A DNA stretch of 64,000 nucleotides from Tetracentron sinense (GCA_015143295.1 CM026557.1:23717760-23781759), one strand, 5' to 3'; positions 23,459 to 35,856 are shown, counted from the first letter of the stretch. Program-made: numbers and translations. The notes: generated from the letters alone by a model not told the origin.

Positions 23459-25507
23459 AATAAAGAATCTCATAAGATGTATAAGTTAACCACAAGATGT
23501 GTAAGACATGTAAGGGACTCACAAGACTCACAAAGTAATGGAAAATACGTGTTGGTTAAAGCATGAATTGAAAGTATGATTTAAGGTATAATGTTCAAGA
23601 TTGTACAAGTGTTAATTCTATTAGCTTCCGCACTCTGGTTATGTATATGTGATAATGAATTGTACCATGCATGATATATTATTGTTATTATTTAGTGTTG
23701 TTACTACTATTGTTAGCTAGTAGTTTGTACTTACTGAGTATTCCATACTCAGCCGTACTTATTGATGTCGATAGGTACACCATACGGTTATCGAGGCAGT
23801 TCATGGAGAGTAGGAGTTGCTCGGATTGGCAGTTAGGTGTTAGGTGTTTGACATGTGGCCCTAATGTCGGGATGAGTGAGAGAGGCATGTATTTTGGGTT
23901 TTATTTTTAGGAATTTTCATGTAGACTTGAGTTGGTAACTCAAGTGTTGAACTTTTTTGTACTTATTGGAATTTCTGTTAAGTGAATTGTTTATGTTAAC
24001 ACTTGGGAGGACATTTATAGAAAAGAAATTTTTAGTTCACAATTTAGCTTGCCTTATATGCTACTGCAAGATGGTTGTTGTGATAAGTAATGAGCCCAAA
24101 TGCCGCTAAAATCTTAGGGGGTATTCTGGGGCATTACACATTATAGAGAAGTAAAACACTTCATATGGATTATGCTTTTCTCTAATTCATTCAAAATAGA
24201 ATTAAATAATCATTTACACATGCCACATGTTTGAATTCATCATTGGATCACTTAATTCATTTGGTCTTAACATATTATCATCACATCATGGCTAGTAGGA
24301 TTTCCTACTAGTCTTCATCAAAACATATATACTTTCTTAAGGATTTTCAAAGAGAAAGATTTTGAAATTGGAAACTAGTAGAGCGTATCTAACTTAAAAG
24401 GAAGCTTTTATACTTCTGTAGAATGAGAAACAAACTTGAGGAACAAGATCCAAGCTTTAAGAAGCTTGATCCTAGCTTGGGAAGTGAAATTTGAATTCTG
24501 GAAGAAGAACAGAGCTTCACTTTTGCTCCTAGACACCAACCACAAACTCACCTTGGAGAATTCCAAGCTTTAGAACACCAAAGGAAGCAAAAAGAACTCC
24601 TCCTCTGATGGAAATCACAAACTCAGAACAACCAAACAACTCTCAGCTTTCTTCTTCTTCTCTTCTTCAATCTTTCAAAAATCCAAGCTTAGGGTTTGAG
24701 TAGATCAAACCCACGAAATCCTCTTCTATTTATAAGTCAAAGGTTTCCAAAAACCCAAAAGAACCCCTAAAAAATATCCCAGAAATATCTCCTAAGGTTT
24801 GGCAAGTTCTGGGCGTTTTTGGCGTTTCTGCACATGAATTCGTCGACGTCTGGCCTCCAAACGTCGACGAATGCCTTCAAACGTCGACGTCTGAACACCT
24901 TGACTGCCTTGCATGGTATTTTGAGCATAACTTTTGACTTGCTAATTGGATTTTGACGATTCAACTTGTGTTGGAATTTTCATTTAAAGGGGAACAATTT
25001 TGAGACTAATGGAAAAACCCTAAATTTGAGTTCTTAACTGTCTAAATGTGATTTAAAGCTGACTGGTCTGAAATGGATTTCAGCAGCCTAGAATTTCAGC
25101 AGACTAGTTTTCGGAATTGTGATGTTTGACCCAACGTTGACTCAAAATCTGAAAAAGTGTTAAACATGAACCTCGAAGAGGGTTTCAATATTTTTCTAAT
25201 GACTCATGAATCATTTGATTCTGATCAGCGGTCACCAAACTGTAGTTCCCTACAGTTGAAGGTATGTTAAGACATCCCTCTTCTTTGACACACTTAGAGT
25301 ATTTTATACTCTTGTTCTTTCATCTCAAACACCCAACAACACTACTTAAACTAATCTAAACCATTCTTATTATTGCTCATAAATCAAATTACATAAATGA
25401 CCCTTGGCCTTCACAAGACTTGCCTCCATGGCACTATTCACAACACTATTCACTACACTATTCACAACACTATTTCTAGCCTAGTGAACTCGGTTCCGGT
25501 GTTCGAC

Positions 25508-26452
25508 ATGTATACATTAATCAGGGGTGGAAAAAAGGTCTATGAGACTCTGTGCTCTCAACATCGCCCATAAAAGGCTATAGGAGAATGAGCGTTCATG
25601 ATATTCGTTTTTCCTCTAAAGAAACAACTTAATGCTAAGAGGAAATACAAGTTTGGTGAATAGTGAAGGATAACTTAACTACTTGGCATAAATTTCCCAA
25701 ATGTTAAAAGTTTCTCTTGAAAACACAGTTTGCTAGGATGCCATGTAACTCGTTGTCCTCATTAAGAACACTACAAAATTTCATACTACATAAGAGGATC
25801 TATTTGTTGGGGCCTATTTTATAATGGTCCAAACCTCTTCATTTATGCACTATATATAGTATACCCTCTGACAATAAGAGACTAATTTGGATCCTTCCAT
25901 CGTTTTGTTGCAAGTAATCACTTACTCTTTGAGACACATTTATGTGATTCTTCTTTGTCTTTTCTTATAGATCCTAACTGATTTCATAAAAAGCATGACA
26001 TAAAATTTGATCATTTTAAAATTATACTCTTTCTTTGGTCCTTCAAATAATTCTTGTGTTTGAAAGAAAATAAAATAAAAAATAATTCATGTGCACATGA
26101 TAAATTTTCATATGCCAATTGCAAATTGAAGAAGGATAATATTAACTAATGCGATCACTCTGGCTGACTAGAACTTGTTACATAACCTATTACACTAAAA
26201 GGACTCTCTGCAATCTGACATATCCCCTCTAAACTTGATGGAATTTATTGATAGACTTATATGATTTACAATGATCCTAAATAGGGTTTATATAGAGACA
26301 ACAAGATAGACTTTAAAGAAAGGAAATACACCTAATCTAATCATAAATCAATATTCATTCAAATTGAAATATAATCTATCTAGTGATGAGATGTGATGTA
26401 TAGCATCACACTTTATTATTGTGCTCTATAATATCTCTAATAATCCCCCTTA
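25508..26452 (-). repeat. LTR-like repeat, copy 1 of a pair
   Basis: This matches 49949-50893 almost base for base over about 945 bp, from TGTATACATTAATCAGGGG to CTCTAATAATCCCCCT. On the minus strand, AGGGGGAT precedes TATTAGAGATATT, which looks like a polypurine tract next to an LTR start, and TATATAAACCC could be its TATA box. The right flank returns to the duplicated receptor-kinase upstream block, so this is an insertion in that block. Family not identified. Confidence 0.6.
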
Positions 26453-27095
26453 AATGATTGAACCCTAAGGATTAGTGAATCTTACCACAGTTAAGGGTAG
26501 GGTATTGACTCAAGGAATCCAGTTATAACTGTAGCGAATTTCAAGTATAAACTCTTATAATTTACATTCATTAGTTAATGTACTAATATCAATAGTATGA
26601 TCATTTCTTTGAAGAATCATGCTCCCCACTGTAGAGAATTTCAAGTATAGATCATTTTTCCACGCCATTCCTTATCCCTTAATTGACTCACTTCGAGAAT
26701 GGGATAAATCAGCTTTCACTTGGAGCACTGAGTTCGTGGAAATTGGAATGATTCAGTAGTCCAGCATTTCTACGAGTGGCATTAAGGGTACTCATGCATT
26801 AGTGTTTGGCTGAGGACTAGGAAGCGAACAACGGTTAAGGAGAATCGATGCTAGAGATGGAGAATTGGGTTATACTCAAATTGTAACTTAATGAGCTAGC
26901 TAAGAAACACCCGATCATTATGATTTTGGAGTTGGTGTTCCAAGCTTTTTACCTTAGTCAATGAACTTGTGGAAAGGAGTACTCCACTCATCATTATTGG
27001 TGGGGTCCACTCACGCCCCCCCCATTATCCAAGGGGAAGGGGAGGGGAGGGGAGGCTTCACCATAAACCTTGATCATCTTCATCTAATTTTCCAA
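26453..27095 (+). other. Duplicated receptor-kinase upstream region
   Basis: By eye this matches 14975-15175 and then 15577-16200, including CTTCGAGAATGGGATAAAT, GATGGAGAATTGGGTTATAC and GTGGAAAGGAGTACTCCACT. No gene is contained. It shows that the kinase N-terminal copy that follows was duplicated together with its upstream DNA. Confidence 0.75.
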
Positions 27096-27787
27096 CATAT
27101 GTCCTAATTCCCATTCTTGCCATACTCGTCCTGGACCTAGTAGTATGGTCTGAGTCTGCGACTCTTCGAAATGAGACTGATCGACAAGCTTTACTCGCAT
27201 TTAAGGATGGGATATCCAACAATGTTTTTGGAGCACTGAGCTCGTGGAATGCTTCTCTCCATTTCTGTAAGTGGGAAGGGGTTAGATGCAGTCCCCGCCA
27301 TCAAAGAGTCACGGTCTTGGACCTTCACTCCCAGGGCTTGGTGGGCTCTCTGTCTCCCTACATAGCCAACCTCACCTTCCTTCGGGTCATCAACCTCAAG
27401 AATAATAGTTTTCATCACACAATCCCTCAAGAAATTGCTCGTTTGTTTCAGCTGCAATATCTCACTCTGAGCAATAACTCTTTTGAAGGCGAAATCCCTA
27501 CCAATCTGAGCTATTGGTCTAACCTCTTAGAAATCAATTTAATCGACAACCACCTCACTGGGAAGATTCCTATAGCCGAGCTTAGCTCTCTAACAAAGCT
27601 CATGGCTCTCGGTCTCTCTACCAACATTCTCACAGGAAACATTCCACCTTCTTTTGGGAATCTTTCATCTCTTCACAAACTTTCTCTAGGATGAAACAAT
27701 TTGGAGGGAAGCATTCCAGACAGTCTCGGCCGCCTTACTAACTTACAATTTCTACAACTCGGTGAAAATAGGTTGTCACATACCATC
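27096..27787 (+). pseudogene. LRR receptor kinase N-terminal fragment (copy 4), cut by an LTR
   Basis: It reads from the end of a signal peptide through LRRNT_2 ('[18 protein letters not shown]') and about six LRRs. A TGA stop lies at 27692-27694 where the intact gene is open. The match ends at 27787, exactly where the TG of a Tat-type LTR begins. The expected ATG position is disrupted. The remainder of this copy does not reappear elsewhere in the window, so the insertion was followed by loss or rearrangement of the other side. Confidence 0.88.
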
Positions 27788-28595
27788 TGAAGGGGAAAAT
27801 ACCGGGAAGAACACGTGTCAACAGCTACTACAAGTACTCTGGTTTACTGGTAGAAGGTAGGAGTTGAAGGGTATGATACCCTAACCTGTACTCCGATGCC
27901 AAAGTAAGTAGATGTAGGAGATGATGAATAGTAACAAGGACAAAAGCTTAATGAGAGAGAAAGAGTAGAGATTTCTTGGTCCTTATGCACTGAGCTTCTC
28001 GGGGTATTTATAGGTTAAGGTTTGGATGTCCATAGATGCCCATGGATGGCCATAGATGCCCATACCACGTGTTCTATACTCTTTACCAAATATGTCAGAC
28101 AGATCTACCACCTAACGCGTCACATGTGGGAGCCTACTATTAGTTCAGTCGGTTTGTTTCTGACAGCACCCAGAAGTGACCAGTATTAAATGCTAAGATA
28201 GTGCTTTTCACCTACTTGTCAGAATAATACGATCGCCTCCTGATCACTTCCTCCTGCGAGTCGATCTCGTTGTTGACTCGAGCTTGGTTTAGTTGTATAT
28301 GCATTAAAACGAGGTCCGATGTACTTATTCTGAAGACAACGAGAACGTTGTCGTGAATACAACGGGAACGTTGTGCATATGACAACAGATACGTTGTCGA
28401 GTGTACAACGTGAATGTTGTTCACAAGACAACGGGTACGTTGATGCAATGCACAACAGAAACATTATACAATTAGACAACGGATAAACCTCTATTTTAAT
28501 CACGCGATCCACGTGTCACTCATCAATGAACATAACAACAAAAACTAGCTCATTCTCCAACACTTAATTAATTTTTATGAATTTTATCCCTTACA
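27788..28595 (-). repeat. 3' LTR of the Tat-type element, 808 bp
   Basis: On the minus strand it begins TGTAAGGGATAAAAT right after the purine tract AAAGGGGCAAAA and ends GTATTTTCCCCTTCA, giving TG...CA. A TATAAATACCCCG box (minus) lies at 28001-28014. A cluster of ACAACG/CGTTGT inverted repeats lies at 28335-28467, upstream of it in element orientation. Confidence 0.8.
28335..28467 (-). promoter_or_regulatory. LTR inverted-repeat cluster (ACAACG/CGTTGT)
   Basis: Units with arms GACAACG and CGTTGTC around 4 bp occur at 28335-28352, 28359-28374 and 28381-28398, with weaker ones at 28405-28420, 28427-28442 and 28451-28467. They sit about 300 bp upstream of the TATA box in element orientation. 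This is a likely enhancer array by position, with no functional evidence. Confidence 0.6.
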
Positions 28596-29311
28596 TTTTG
28601 CCCCTTTATGATACTTGGAACGTAGTTCGAAGTGTCATAAATGAATAAAAGGCAACAAATCATACTTGACACTGCTCCCAGGATTCATAACGTTGTGTGA
28701 ACCGAATGCTAAGGAAGCCAAACGTTCGCTCCAACTGGCATACTCGTGCGAAACTATCATGCCTCATTAATGCATGGCAGGCTGTCATCATTACACTTTT
28801 CGGAATTCAAAATGCTTTATTCCTCTGACGGTTATTCTCTTTGTCTAAAAAGACAATCATGCCCTTGCCATCACTGGTTTGTACTGTCGAGAGGAAGGGT
28901 AGCCTCGTCCTGTATGAAATGTATTCGGACATACTCATTTTAAAATTACGCAAATGACCATCCTAACCTTGCTCTTTGGGTACGTGTACGACTCTGATGG
29001 TAGGTATCTCCATCTTCTCTCATTCCTGATATCTATAAATCACTAAGAGATTGCTCAATTTTGTTCACTCTGTTCTTGAAGTACTATTACTCTGCCGAAT
29101 TCGCACCTCAAGCAAGTCTCTCAAGTCTTCAAGCTCTCTTCGTTCTCCTTCCTATTGCGGTACGCTTTTTCTAATCCCTTTCTTTGCTCTTTCACTGATT
29201 ATTCGTTGTTCTTCTTTTTACCTGGTTCTTTGGCTCCTTTCTGTTCTTCCTTCTACATATTCTCCTCTTTTCTACTCTCAATTCTTTGTTTCCATCGTTG
29301 TTCTTGTCACC

Positions 29312-31682
29312 ATGTCTACTGAAGCTCCCTTAGAAACCGTTAGGGTAGAAGAAGAAGTTAGGGCTCCGAGTGATGATGAAACAAGTTGCACCGGTAGTGC
29401 ACCGTATAGTGTCTATGTTGCAAAATCTCCCACACTTCGTCAACACCTAATAGAGTATCTGAATCATTTCAAAACTCGTTTCGATTTCCCTTCTCACATC
29501 CATTTGCACTTAAAAGAGATGACACCTTTATTGATAAATGATCCTTTGCCTGCACCACTGTCTACCTCGCTCAGCTCGAGGCTGGACTTTGATTCCCTCT
29601 ACACCACGTTGTAGATGAGGTTCTCTCAACCCTTCAACTTGCCCCGAGTCAAATGCACCCTAATTTTTACAAGTATATGTCCATGACGATCAAATTTATT
29701 GAGGACGGGTATCCCATTGAGGCCAGACATCTCTTTCACTTGAGCCATGCTGTCAAATGTCGAGGTTCTGATGATGGGCTCTATCATTATTTTTCCTAGA
29801 ATAAAAAGCCGTTGTACCCCAATCTCGTCTCTGGCATACTAGATGTAGAAAGAGGGTGGAAGGCGACTCCTTTCATCGTCTCTGGGGGTTGGAAATCAGA
29901 GACTTCCTCTATACCCAATGTCTTCCAAGAAAAACCAGGTAACTGATTTCCGTTGTCCGTTGTCCCTCACCTTTAGGTTGTCTTCATCCGCTGTCCCTTG
30001 TCCGATGTCTGATACTCTAATATACTCCTATGTTTACCCATTGTCTGACACTTCTTTTTCTTTTTGCAGTTGAAGGGAAGAAAATACCCTTCAAAAAACT
30101 TACATCAGAAGAAGAACGTGTTCTCACGACCATTAAGAGAGAACGAGGAGGTGAATATATCAGGTGGAAACCATGGGAACCTGACACCTGGGGATTCGAC
30201 AGTATACCGAATCCAACCCCTCCTGCAAACTAAGAGCAACAGGGTGCTTCTTCTTCTCTCCCCACTGCTGAACCTATCGTAGAAGAAGAAATGGCAAGCA
30301 CGGACCCTCCTCCACTCTTCAAGAAACCGAGGACTGCCCGTCCTATAACGGCACTGCCTCCACCCCCATCGAAGAAAAATCACCCTACAACGAAAGCTAT
30401 GGCCTCCGATCCAAAAAGAAAGAGGGTTTACTCCCCGGTCGAGATACTGGCCAAGAAAAAGAAGAAAGAAGAAAAACACCTTGAAAAAGGCAAGACAGTT
30501 GCAGCCCCTTCCTCACCCCCTCCAGTCTTCAGGGAGTCCATCACCACAATGGAGCCCTTGGTAGTCAGCACGGTTCCTGCTGCTACTCAAGCTGAAGTTG
30601 CCCCTGCTGATTTAGAAGCCGCCGTTGTTGCCCTTCCTGTGACAACTGAAATCGCTACTCTAGCACAACAGGAGATTGGCACACCAGCAAACCATCTTGA
30701 TTGGACTCCCAAATTTACCCAGTACGGACGACCCTCCATAATTGACTCTGCAATGACATCGGATTCAGCAGCTTAGGCACTGACCTACGCCATGACGCTT
30801 CCAAAGGACATTGCAGATACTGCAAAATTATCTCTATCTGAGGTACATTATGTTGCATGCCGTACCCTCACATCGATAAGACCTTCTCCCTTGCTTCACA
30901 TTATATCGTTCTCTATACTCCATGGTACACTGATGTTACGCCTTTCTATCTCACAGCTGAACGTCCTAGTTACTAAATTGAATTATCGTAGCAACTATCG
31001 CTACAATCATCTCAAGGACGCAGTAGACTTCTGGAAGGGAAGGACTGAGACCCACGAAAGGACCCTTGCTGAGGATAGGCTCAAGATAGAGTTTGACCTG
31101 TCACGAGCTCGCGCTGAAGTACAATGGGTAGAGGACAAATTCATTGCTGCCTACAAGGCGCAAGAAAAAGCTGAAGAGGAGGGTCGGGCGGCAAAAGAAG
31201 GAGAAGAGAGGGCAAAACAGGAGGCTAAGACTGCCATTAGTAGGATCAGTGAGCTGGAGGTTATATCCCAGACACTAGAGAGGCAACTCGAAGAAGTGGA
31301 GGTAGCAAGAGCAGCTCTGATAGAGGAGCTTGCAGAGTCCAAGAAAGCTGAGAAGGCTGTTACTGCAAAACTCTAGAGTCACTATCAACTACAACTGGAC
31401 AGACTTCTGGATGAAGATCGAGAGGAGACTGAGAAGGAGTTGATGAATATGCTCTGTCAGCAAGGTCGGTTGAAAGATGAAGAAGAGGCAACGACCTATT
31501 CCGAGCTCCAAAGCAAGGAAATTGTCAATCTAGATGATGAGCCAGAGGTTGAAGGAGTTAAAAAACCACTCCCCTTCGAAGGTCCTGCTCCTCTTCACAC
31601 CAAGCCATCTTCTGAACCAGCTGCCCCCTCCTCCGTTGTGCCGCCTAACACTGCTGCTAATGCCAAACACCTTTCTGCCTAA
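29312..31682 (+). pseudogene. Antisense additional ORF of the Tat element, 'gypsy-type transposase-like' with coiled coil
   Basis: It runs opposite to gag-pol. The likely start is ATG 29312. A stop at 29612 and a TAG near 30774 and 31374 break it. The N-terminal part ('LIEYLNHFKTRFDFPSHIHL') resembles the plant family annotated as putative gypsy-type transposon protein (PF04195-like). The middle is Pro/Lys-rich, and the 31090-31370 part is a strong Glu/Lys/Ala coiled coil. Two stretches have intron form: 29939-30069 (GTAACT...TTGCAG) and 30843-30956 (GTACAT...TCACAG), the second in frame. Function of such ORFs is unknown; the name says nothing certain about activity. Confidence 0.6.
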
Positions 31683-31959
31683 TTCTCTTTCTCTCTTCTG
31701 TGTTTGATGTTTTGATGACTCTATAACTCTCTTTTCCCCATTGTGGGGTTTCTTTCTCTTGTCAATGTACTCAGCCCAGCAATGGGCATTTAATGAACGA
31801 ACTTTCTTTACTCTCTCTTTTCACTTGTGTTTTTCCTCAATTGCGAAGTATATACAGAGTTATGGAACTCACACGACATATGCACACAACAAAAATAATG
31901 TAAGTACTCAAATGCTAACAAGTCAAATAACACATGAGAACGTACTAACACATAAGATA
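31683..31959. other. Spacer between antisense ORF and integrase
   Basis: About 280 bp without coding signal. Both frames converge here, so 3' ends of opposite transcripts would meet. The missing integrase C-terminus suggests a deletion at its right edge. Confidence 0.5.
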
Positions 31960-32540
31960 TTATTTTGAGAACATCTTTGAATGAAGACAACACTTGATAT
32001 ATTTGTAACAATAAGCACACCGAGCAAACCACTTGAACTTATTTTCATGCTCGTCACAAAATTCCGTAATACTTCGCCCTGTAAATTGCTTCCCGTTGTC
32101 AGAGATAATGGATTGAGGTATTCCAAATCTACAGATTATATGTTCCCAAATGAACTTCTTCACTTCCTGCTCTCTGATACGGGCAAGAGGGATAGCTTCA
32201 ATCCAATGAGAGAAATAATCAGTTGCCACTAAGAGAAAGATTAAATTTCTCGGAGCTTTGGGAAAGGGTCCCACATATCAAGTCCCCAACGTGCGAATGG
32301 CCAAGGCTGAGATACAGTATTGAGCTCTTGAGCTGGAGCATGGATTAATCAAGCATATTGTTGACACTGACTGTATTTCTTCACATACTTCTGAGCATCA
32401 GCTTGCATGTAAGGCCAAAAGTAACCTTGCCCCAAAGCTCGGTAAGCTATTATTCTTCCCCCTGAATGAATGCCACAAATACCTTTATAAAGCTCAGCAA
32501 GAATCCTTTCAACATCCACAGGATGAACACACTTCAGCAA
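31960..32540 (-). pseudogene. Tat integrase, truncated
   Basis: The zinc-binding segment is at 32540-32349 (His...His then 'YSQCQQYA', with the second Cys pair visible). After a frame break the catalytic core follows at 32274-31960. The first Asp is in 'VATDYFSHWIEA' and the second in 'IISDNGKQF'. The part that should hold the catalytic Glu ends in unrelated residues ('WFARCAYCYKYIKCC'). The active site is therefore incomplete and the C-terminal domain is gone. Confidence 0.8.
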
Positions 32541-32708
32541 AGGTCCCCCGAAAGACTTCTTATATAACTCTCCCTACACCAAGACATAACGTGGCGCCTT
32601 AAACTAGATACGCCTTAATTCCTTTGTGTTGATAGGGAGAACTCCATCTTTTAAATATGCTGTTAGCCCTGACATCTAGCTCGAAACAGGATTAATAAAA
32701 TATATCTC

Positions 32709-33866
32709 TCATTGTGGTTGAAAATCTATCGAGGGATACTCCTTGTACTCTATAAGAATAGCTTTGGGTTTATCGGACTGTAACATGGAAGCAAGGTAAG
32801 CCAAAGCATCAGCATACGTGTTGTCATCTCTTCGAATATGCTTCACTTCAACAACGATAAATGTTTCACACTGAGAATGAGTAAGAGTAGCATATTGTCT
32901 CATCCGATCATCCTTACACTCATAGACACCATTTACCTGATTCACCATAAGCTGTGAATCACAGAAAACACTCAACTTAGTGATCTTCAAGTCGTGTGCA
33001 CTTTGCAACCCAAGCAGCAATGTTTCGTACTCAGCTTCATTGTTTGAGGCAGTAAAACCAAGACGTGCCATCTTCTGGACTTTTATGTTCTCCAGACTAA
33101 TGAGCACAGCACCAAGCCCCGAACCATTGGAATTAGAAGATCCATCCACATATAATACACAATCATTCCACACTGCTGATTTATCTCCATCTTCTCTAAT
33201 GTTTCCGTTGTCCGCCTCATCTAGGAGCTCATGGAGATCCGACGTGACTTCTGTTTCAGCTTTTTCTACGGGGAAGTTAGAGAGAAAACTTGCCATAGCC
33301 TGCCCCTTCTCTGAAATTCTTGCTCGATACTGGATGTCGAATTCACTAAGTGCCACAGCCCATTTTGACATCCTTCCCGCCAACTCAGGTCGTCCCAATA
33401 CAACTTTTAGGGGGTATGTTGTGATGACAACGATAGCATGAGCATGAAAATAAGAACGAAGCTTTTCAGCAGAAAAGACTAGAGCATGACATACCTTTTC
33501 GAGTTTGCTGTAATTACACTCTGCCTTGAGAAAGGTTTTGCTGATAAAATAAATAAGCTTCTCAACACCATCGCAACTCCTGACTAGGACGGAACCTATG
33601 GCTTGCTCTGAAACAGAGAGATATAGATACAATATTTCACTAGGCTCAGGAATTGAGAGAATGTGAGCCGAACCTAAATAATCTTTCAAGGCAGCAAAAG
33701 CTTGAGAATACTCTAAAGTCCACTTGAATACAAATTCCTTTCTTAGCAGCTCAAAGAGGGGTTTACAATGATTAGATGACTTTGAGATAAAGCGATTGAG
33801 CACAGCAACACGTCCTGTTAACTTCTGAATCTCCTTTTTCGTCTTTGGCTCCAGCATGTCCAACAA
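32709..33866 (-). pseudogene. Tat RT connection and RNase H region
   Basis: A 385-residue open frame. Residues 1-190 hold the RT thumb and a first RNase H-like segment ('YLSVSEQAIGSVLVR'). Residues 235-365 hold a second RNase H with Asp in 'LYVDGSSNSNGSGLG', Glu in 'NNEAEYETLL', Asp in 'VFCDSQLMV' and Asp in 'RDDNTYADAL'. Two RNase H domains in a row are a known trait of the Tat lineage, the second being the archaeal-like type. It overlaps the upstream RT frame by about 95 bp through a frame shift. Confidence 0.82.
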
Positions 33867-34734
33867 AGCACACTGGATTAGCTTCGATACCTCGTTGACT
33901 CACAAGATAACCCAAAAATTTGCCAGAAGTAACCCCAAACATGCATTTCTTTGTGTTCAACTTCAAATTGAAAGCCCGAAGAATAGAAAAAGGCTCAGCG
34001 AGATCCGCTACGAGGGTACTTCGCATTTGACTCTTCACTACGATGTCATCAATGTACACTTCTATTGTTTTGCCGAGTACTGGACCAAACATTTGGTTCA
34101 TCAAACGTTGATACGTGGCACCAGCATTCTTCAGACCGAAAGGCATTACACGATAACAAAACAGGCCACGTTTTGTAATGAAGGTCGTCTTCTCTTTATT
34201 TTCCTCTACCAGAAGAATTTGATTATAGCCCGAATAACCATCCATAAAAGATAACATTTCATGGCCAGCAGTGGCATTGATTAGCCTCTCAATTCTTGGC
34301 ATAGGAAAAAAGTCTATGGGACAAACTTTATTGACACTGATGAAGTCAATACAAACTCTCACTTTCCCATTCTTCTTAGGTACAGCCACCACATTCGCTA
34401 TCCAGTCAGGATAATGCACTTCTCGAATAAACCAGTACTGGATAAACTTATATATCTCCTCATTTACGACATTATGATAAGCTGGGGCAAGCCTCCGGGG
34501 TTTCCGCTTAATTGGGGGGATAATAGGATCAAAATTGAGATGATAGATAATACCTGGGCTGATCCCTATCATATCTTTGTGTGACCAGGCAAAGATGTCG
34601 AGATTCTTCTTAAGAAAGTTCAGCAACTCGACCTCTTCTTCTGTTGTTAAACTCAGCTCGATCTGCAACACCTTTGGCTCCTCATCCGTTCCCAAATTAA
34701 CAGCTTTCGTAGGTTCAACGGATGGTCTGGACAA
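33772..34734 (-). pseudogene. Tat reverse transcriptase
   Basis: It starts within the PR-RT linker. Visible motifs are 'VAVPKKNGKVRVCIDF', 'FMDGYSGYNQI' with the first catalytic Asp, 'MPFGLKNAGATYQRLMNQMF' and 'VYIDDIVVKS' with the double Asp. All RT active-site residues are present over 320 residues. The frame shifts near 33860 into the RNase H frame. It is the best preserved domain of this element. Confidence 0.88.
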
Positions 34735-34779
34735 TGTTTCCTCCGAGCTCTCTTCGACAACGGACTCAATCTGTAATTG

Positions 34780-35157
34780 CTATTTAGGCACAACGAGTGG
34801 AGCGAAATCGCATTTCTGTGACGCCAACTGGTCTCCTCTGATCTCCTTAGGCCCATCCTGTGTAGGATACTTCAATACTTGATAGTAAGAAGAGGGAATA
34901 GCTTTCATCTCGTGGGTCCACCATCGCCCCAAAATTGTATTGCAAGGAGATGGGGCATCCAAGACAGAGAATCGTGTTTGCAAGACAACGGGCCCGGCCG
35001 CAACGAGTAAGACAACATCCCCTACTGGTTTCATCGAACTGCCATCAAACCCAAACAGTGGGGTCTGAGCAGAGATAAGAACGACTGGATCTAACTTCAT
35101 TTGAGTGAAAGCATGAAGATACAGGATATCCACCCCACTCCCTGAATCCACAAGCAC
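34780..35157 (-). pseudogene. Tat aspartic protease
   Basis: It begins 'MLVDSGSGVDILYL', the Asp-Ser-Gly active site of retroelement proteases, with the hydrophobic flap and 'NTILGRWW' toward the end. It processes Gag-Pol in an active element. A stop at 34780 separates it from RT. Upstream, towards gag, 35158-35856 contains frame fragments with Cys/His-poor sequence; a zinc knuckle was not clearly found. Confidence 0.8.
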
Positions 35158-35856
35158 CCTTTTGATGTCGAAATCTCTTATTCACATGGTGAGGACAAGA
35201 GCATCATAGTGAGGCCGAACTATCGTTGCCATATCATGATCAGAGAAAGTAAGCACCTATTCGACGCATCTTGCTGCTGTCTGTATCTGACACACCTTAG
35301 TTTCATGAGACATCTTCCTTGCCTTCGCTCTGAATTCTTGTTCCAAATCTACCATCGGTGTCCGTGCACAGTGGATGACATTGATAGTCCTCATGGGCGC
35401 CCCTCCTTGTCCTCCTCCTCCACTGGTGCTCGGATTATTTGAAGGTTCTTCTGCACGAGGCTGAGGTAATGGTTCCCTGGTATGCACTGCATCACCATTA
35501 CTGGAATACAAATATTCTCCCAAGTAGCCCTCATGGACTAGCCTCTCCAAATATTCCCTTAAAATGCGACATCGGTTTGTAAGATGACCACGACACTTGT
35601 GATAATGGCAGTACTCGTGTGTCTGTGGTCCTGATGTGACATCTTGAACAGCTCTGGCAGGCCACTCGAAGTACGACTAGTCCTCCATTGACTTCATGAT
35701 GGTCGCTGGATTGACTTCAGTTCGGGTTGCAAAATAACGCCTCTCAGTTGCCTGATTACCCCTCTCTCGCTGTTTTTGGGGCTGCTCCTGATGAGGTTGA
35801 TAAGTATGTCTCTCTTGCTGCTGATGATTCAGATCTGGACGTCTCTCCGTCCTACT

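Larger units (their letters stand above)
20844..24138 (+). mobile_element. Solo LTR, about 3.3 kb, nested in the older LTR
   Basis: It starts TGTAGAACCCCGG and ends GGGGCATTACA, giving TG...CA ends with short inverted similarity. Flanks CATGG and CATTA match at three of five bases, so a TSD is only weakly supported. Inside are a palindrome cluster (21665-21827), a TATA box TATAAATAGG at 21881, a 53-bp tandem array, and a TACTGAGTATTCCATACTCAG stretch shared with the other gypsy LTRs of this window. It has no coding domain. Confidence 0.7.
20020..25507 (-). mobile_element. Older gypsy-type LTR, minus strand, split by a nested LTR
   Basis: The pieces 20020-20843 and 24139-25507 together make about 2.2 kb, close to the 2258-bp LTRs of the gypsy element at 51484-63070. 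Shared landmarks on the minus strand are the start TGTCGAACACCGGAAC (like TGTAGCACCCCGGAAC), the GTGGACATGCCC stretch, and CTGAGCATGGAATACTCA. The left end is decayed and approximate. Around 24838-24892 it carries its own repeated word built on CGTCGACG. No internal domain accompanies it, so it is a solo or truncated LTR. Confidence 0.6.
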
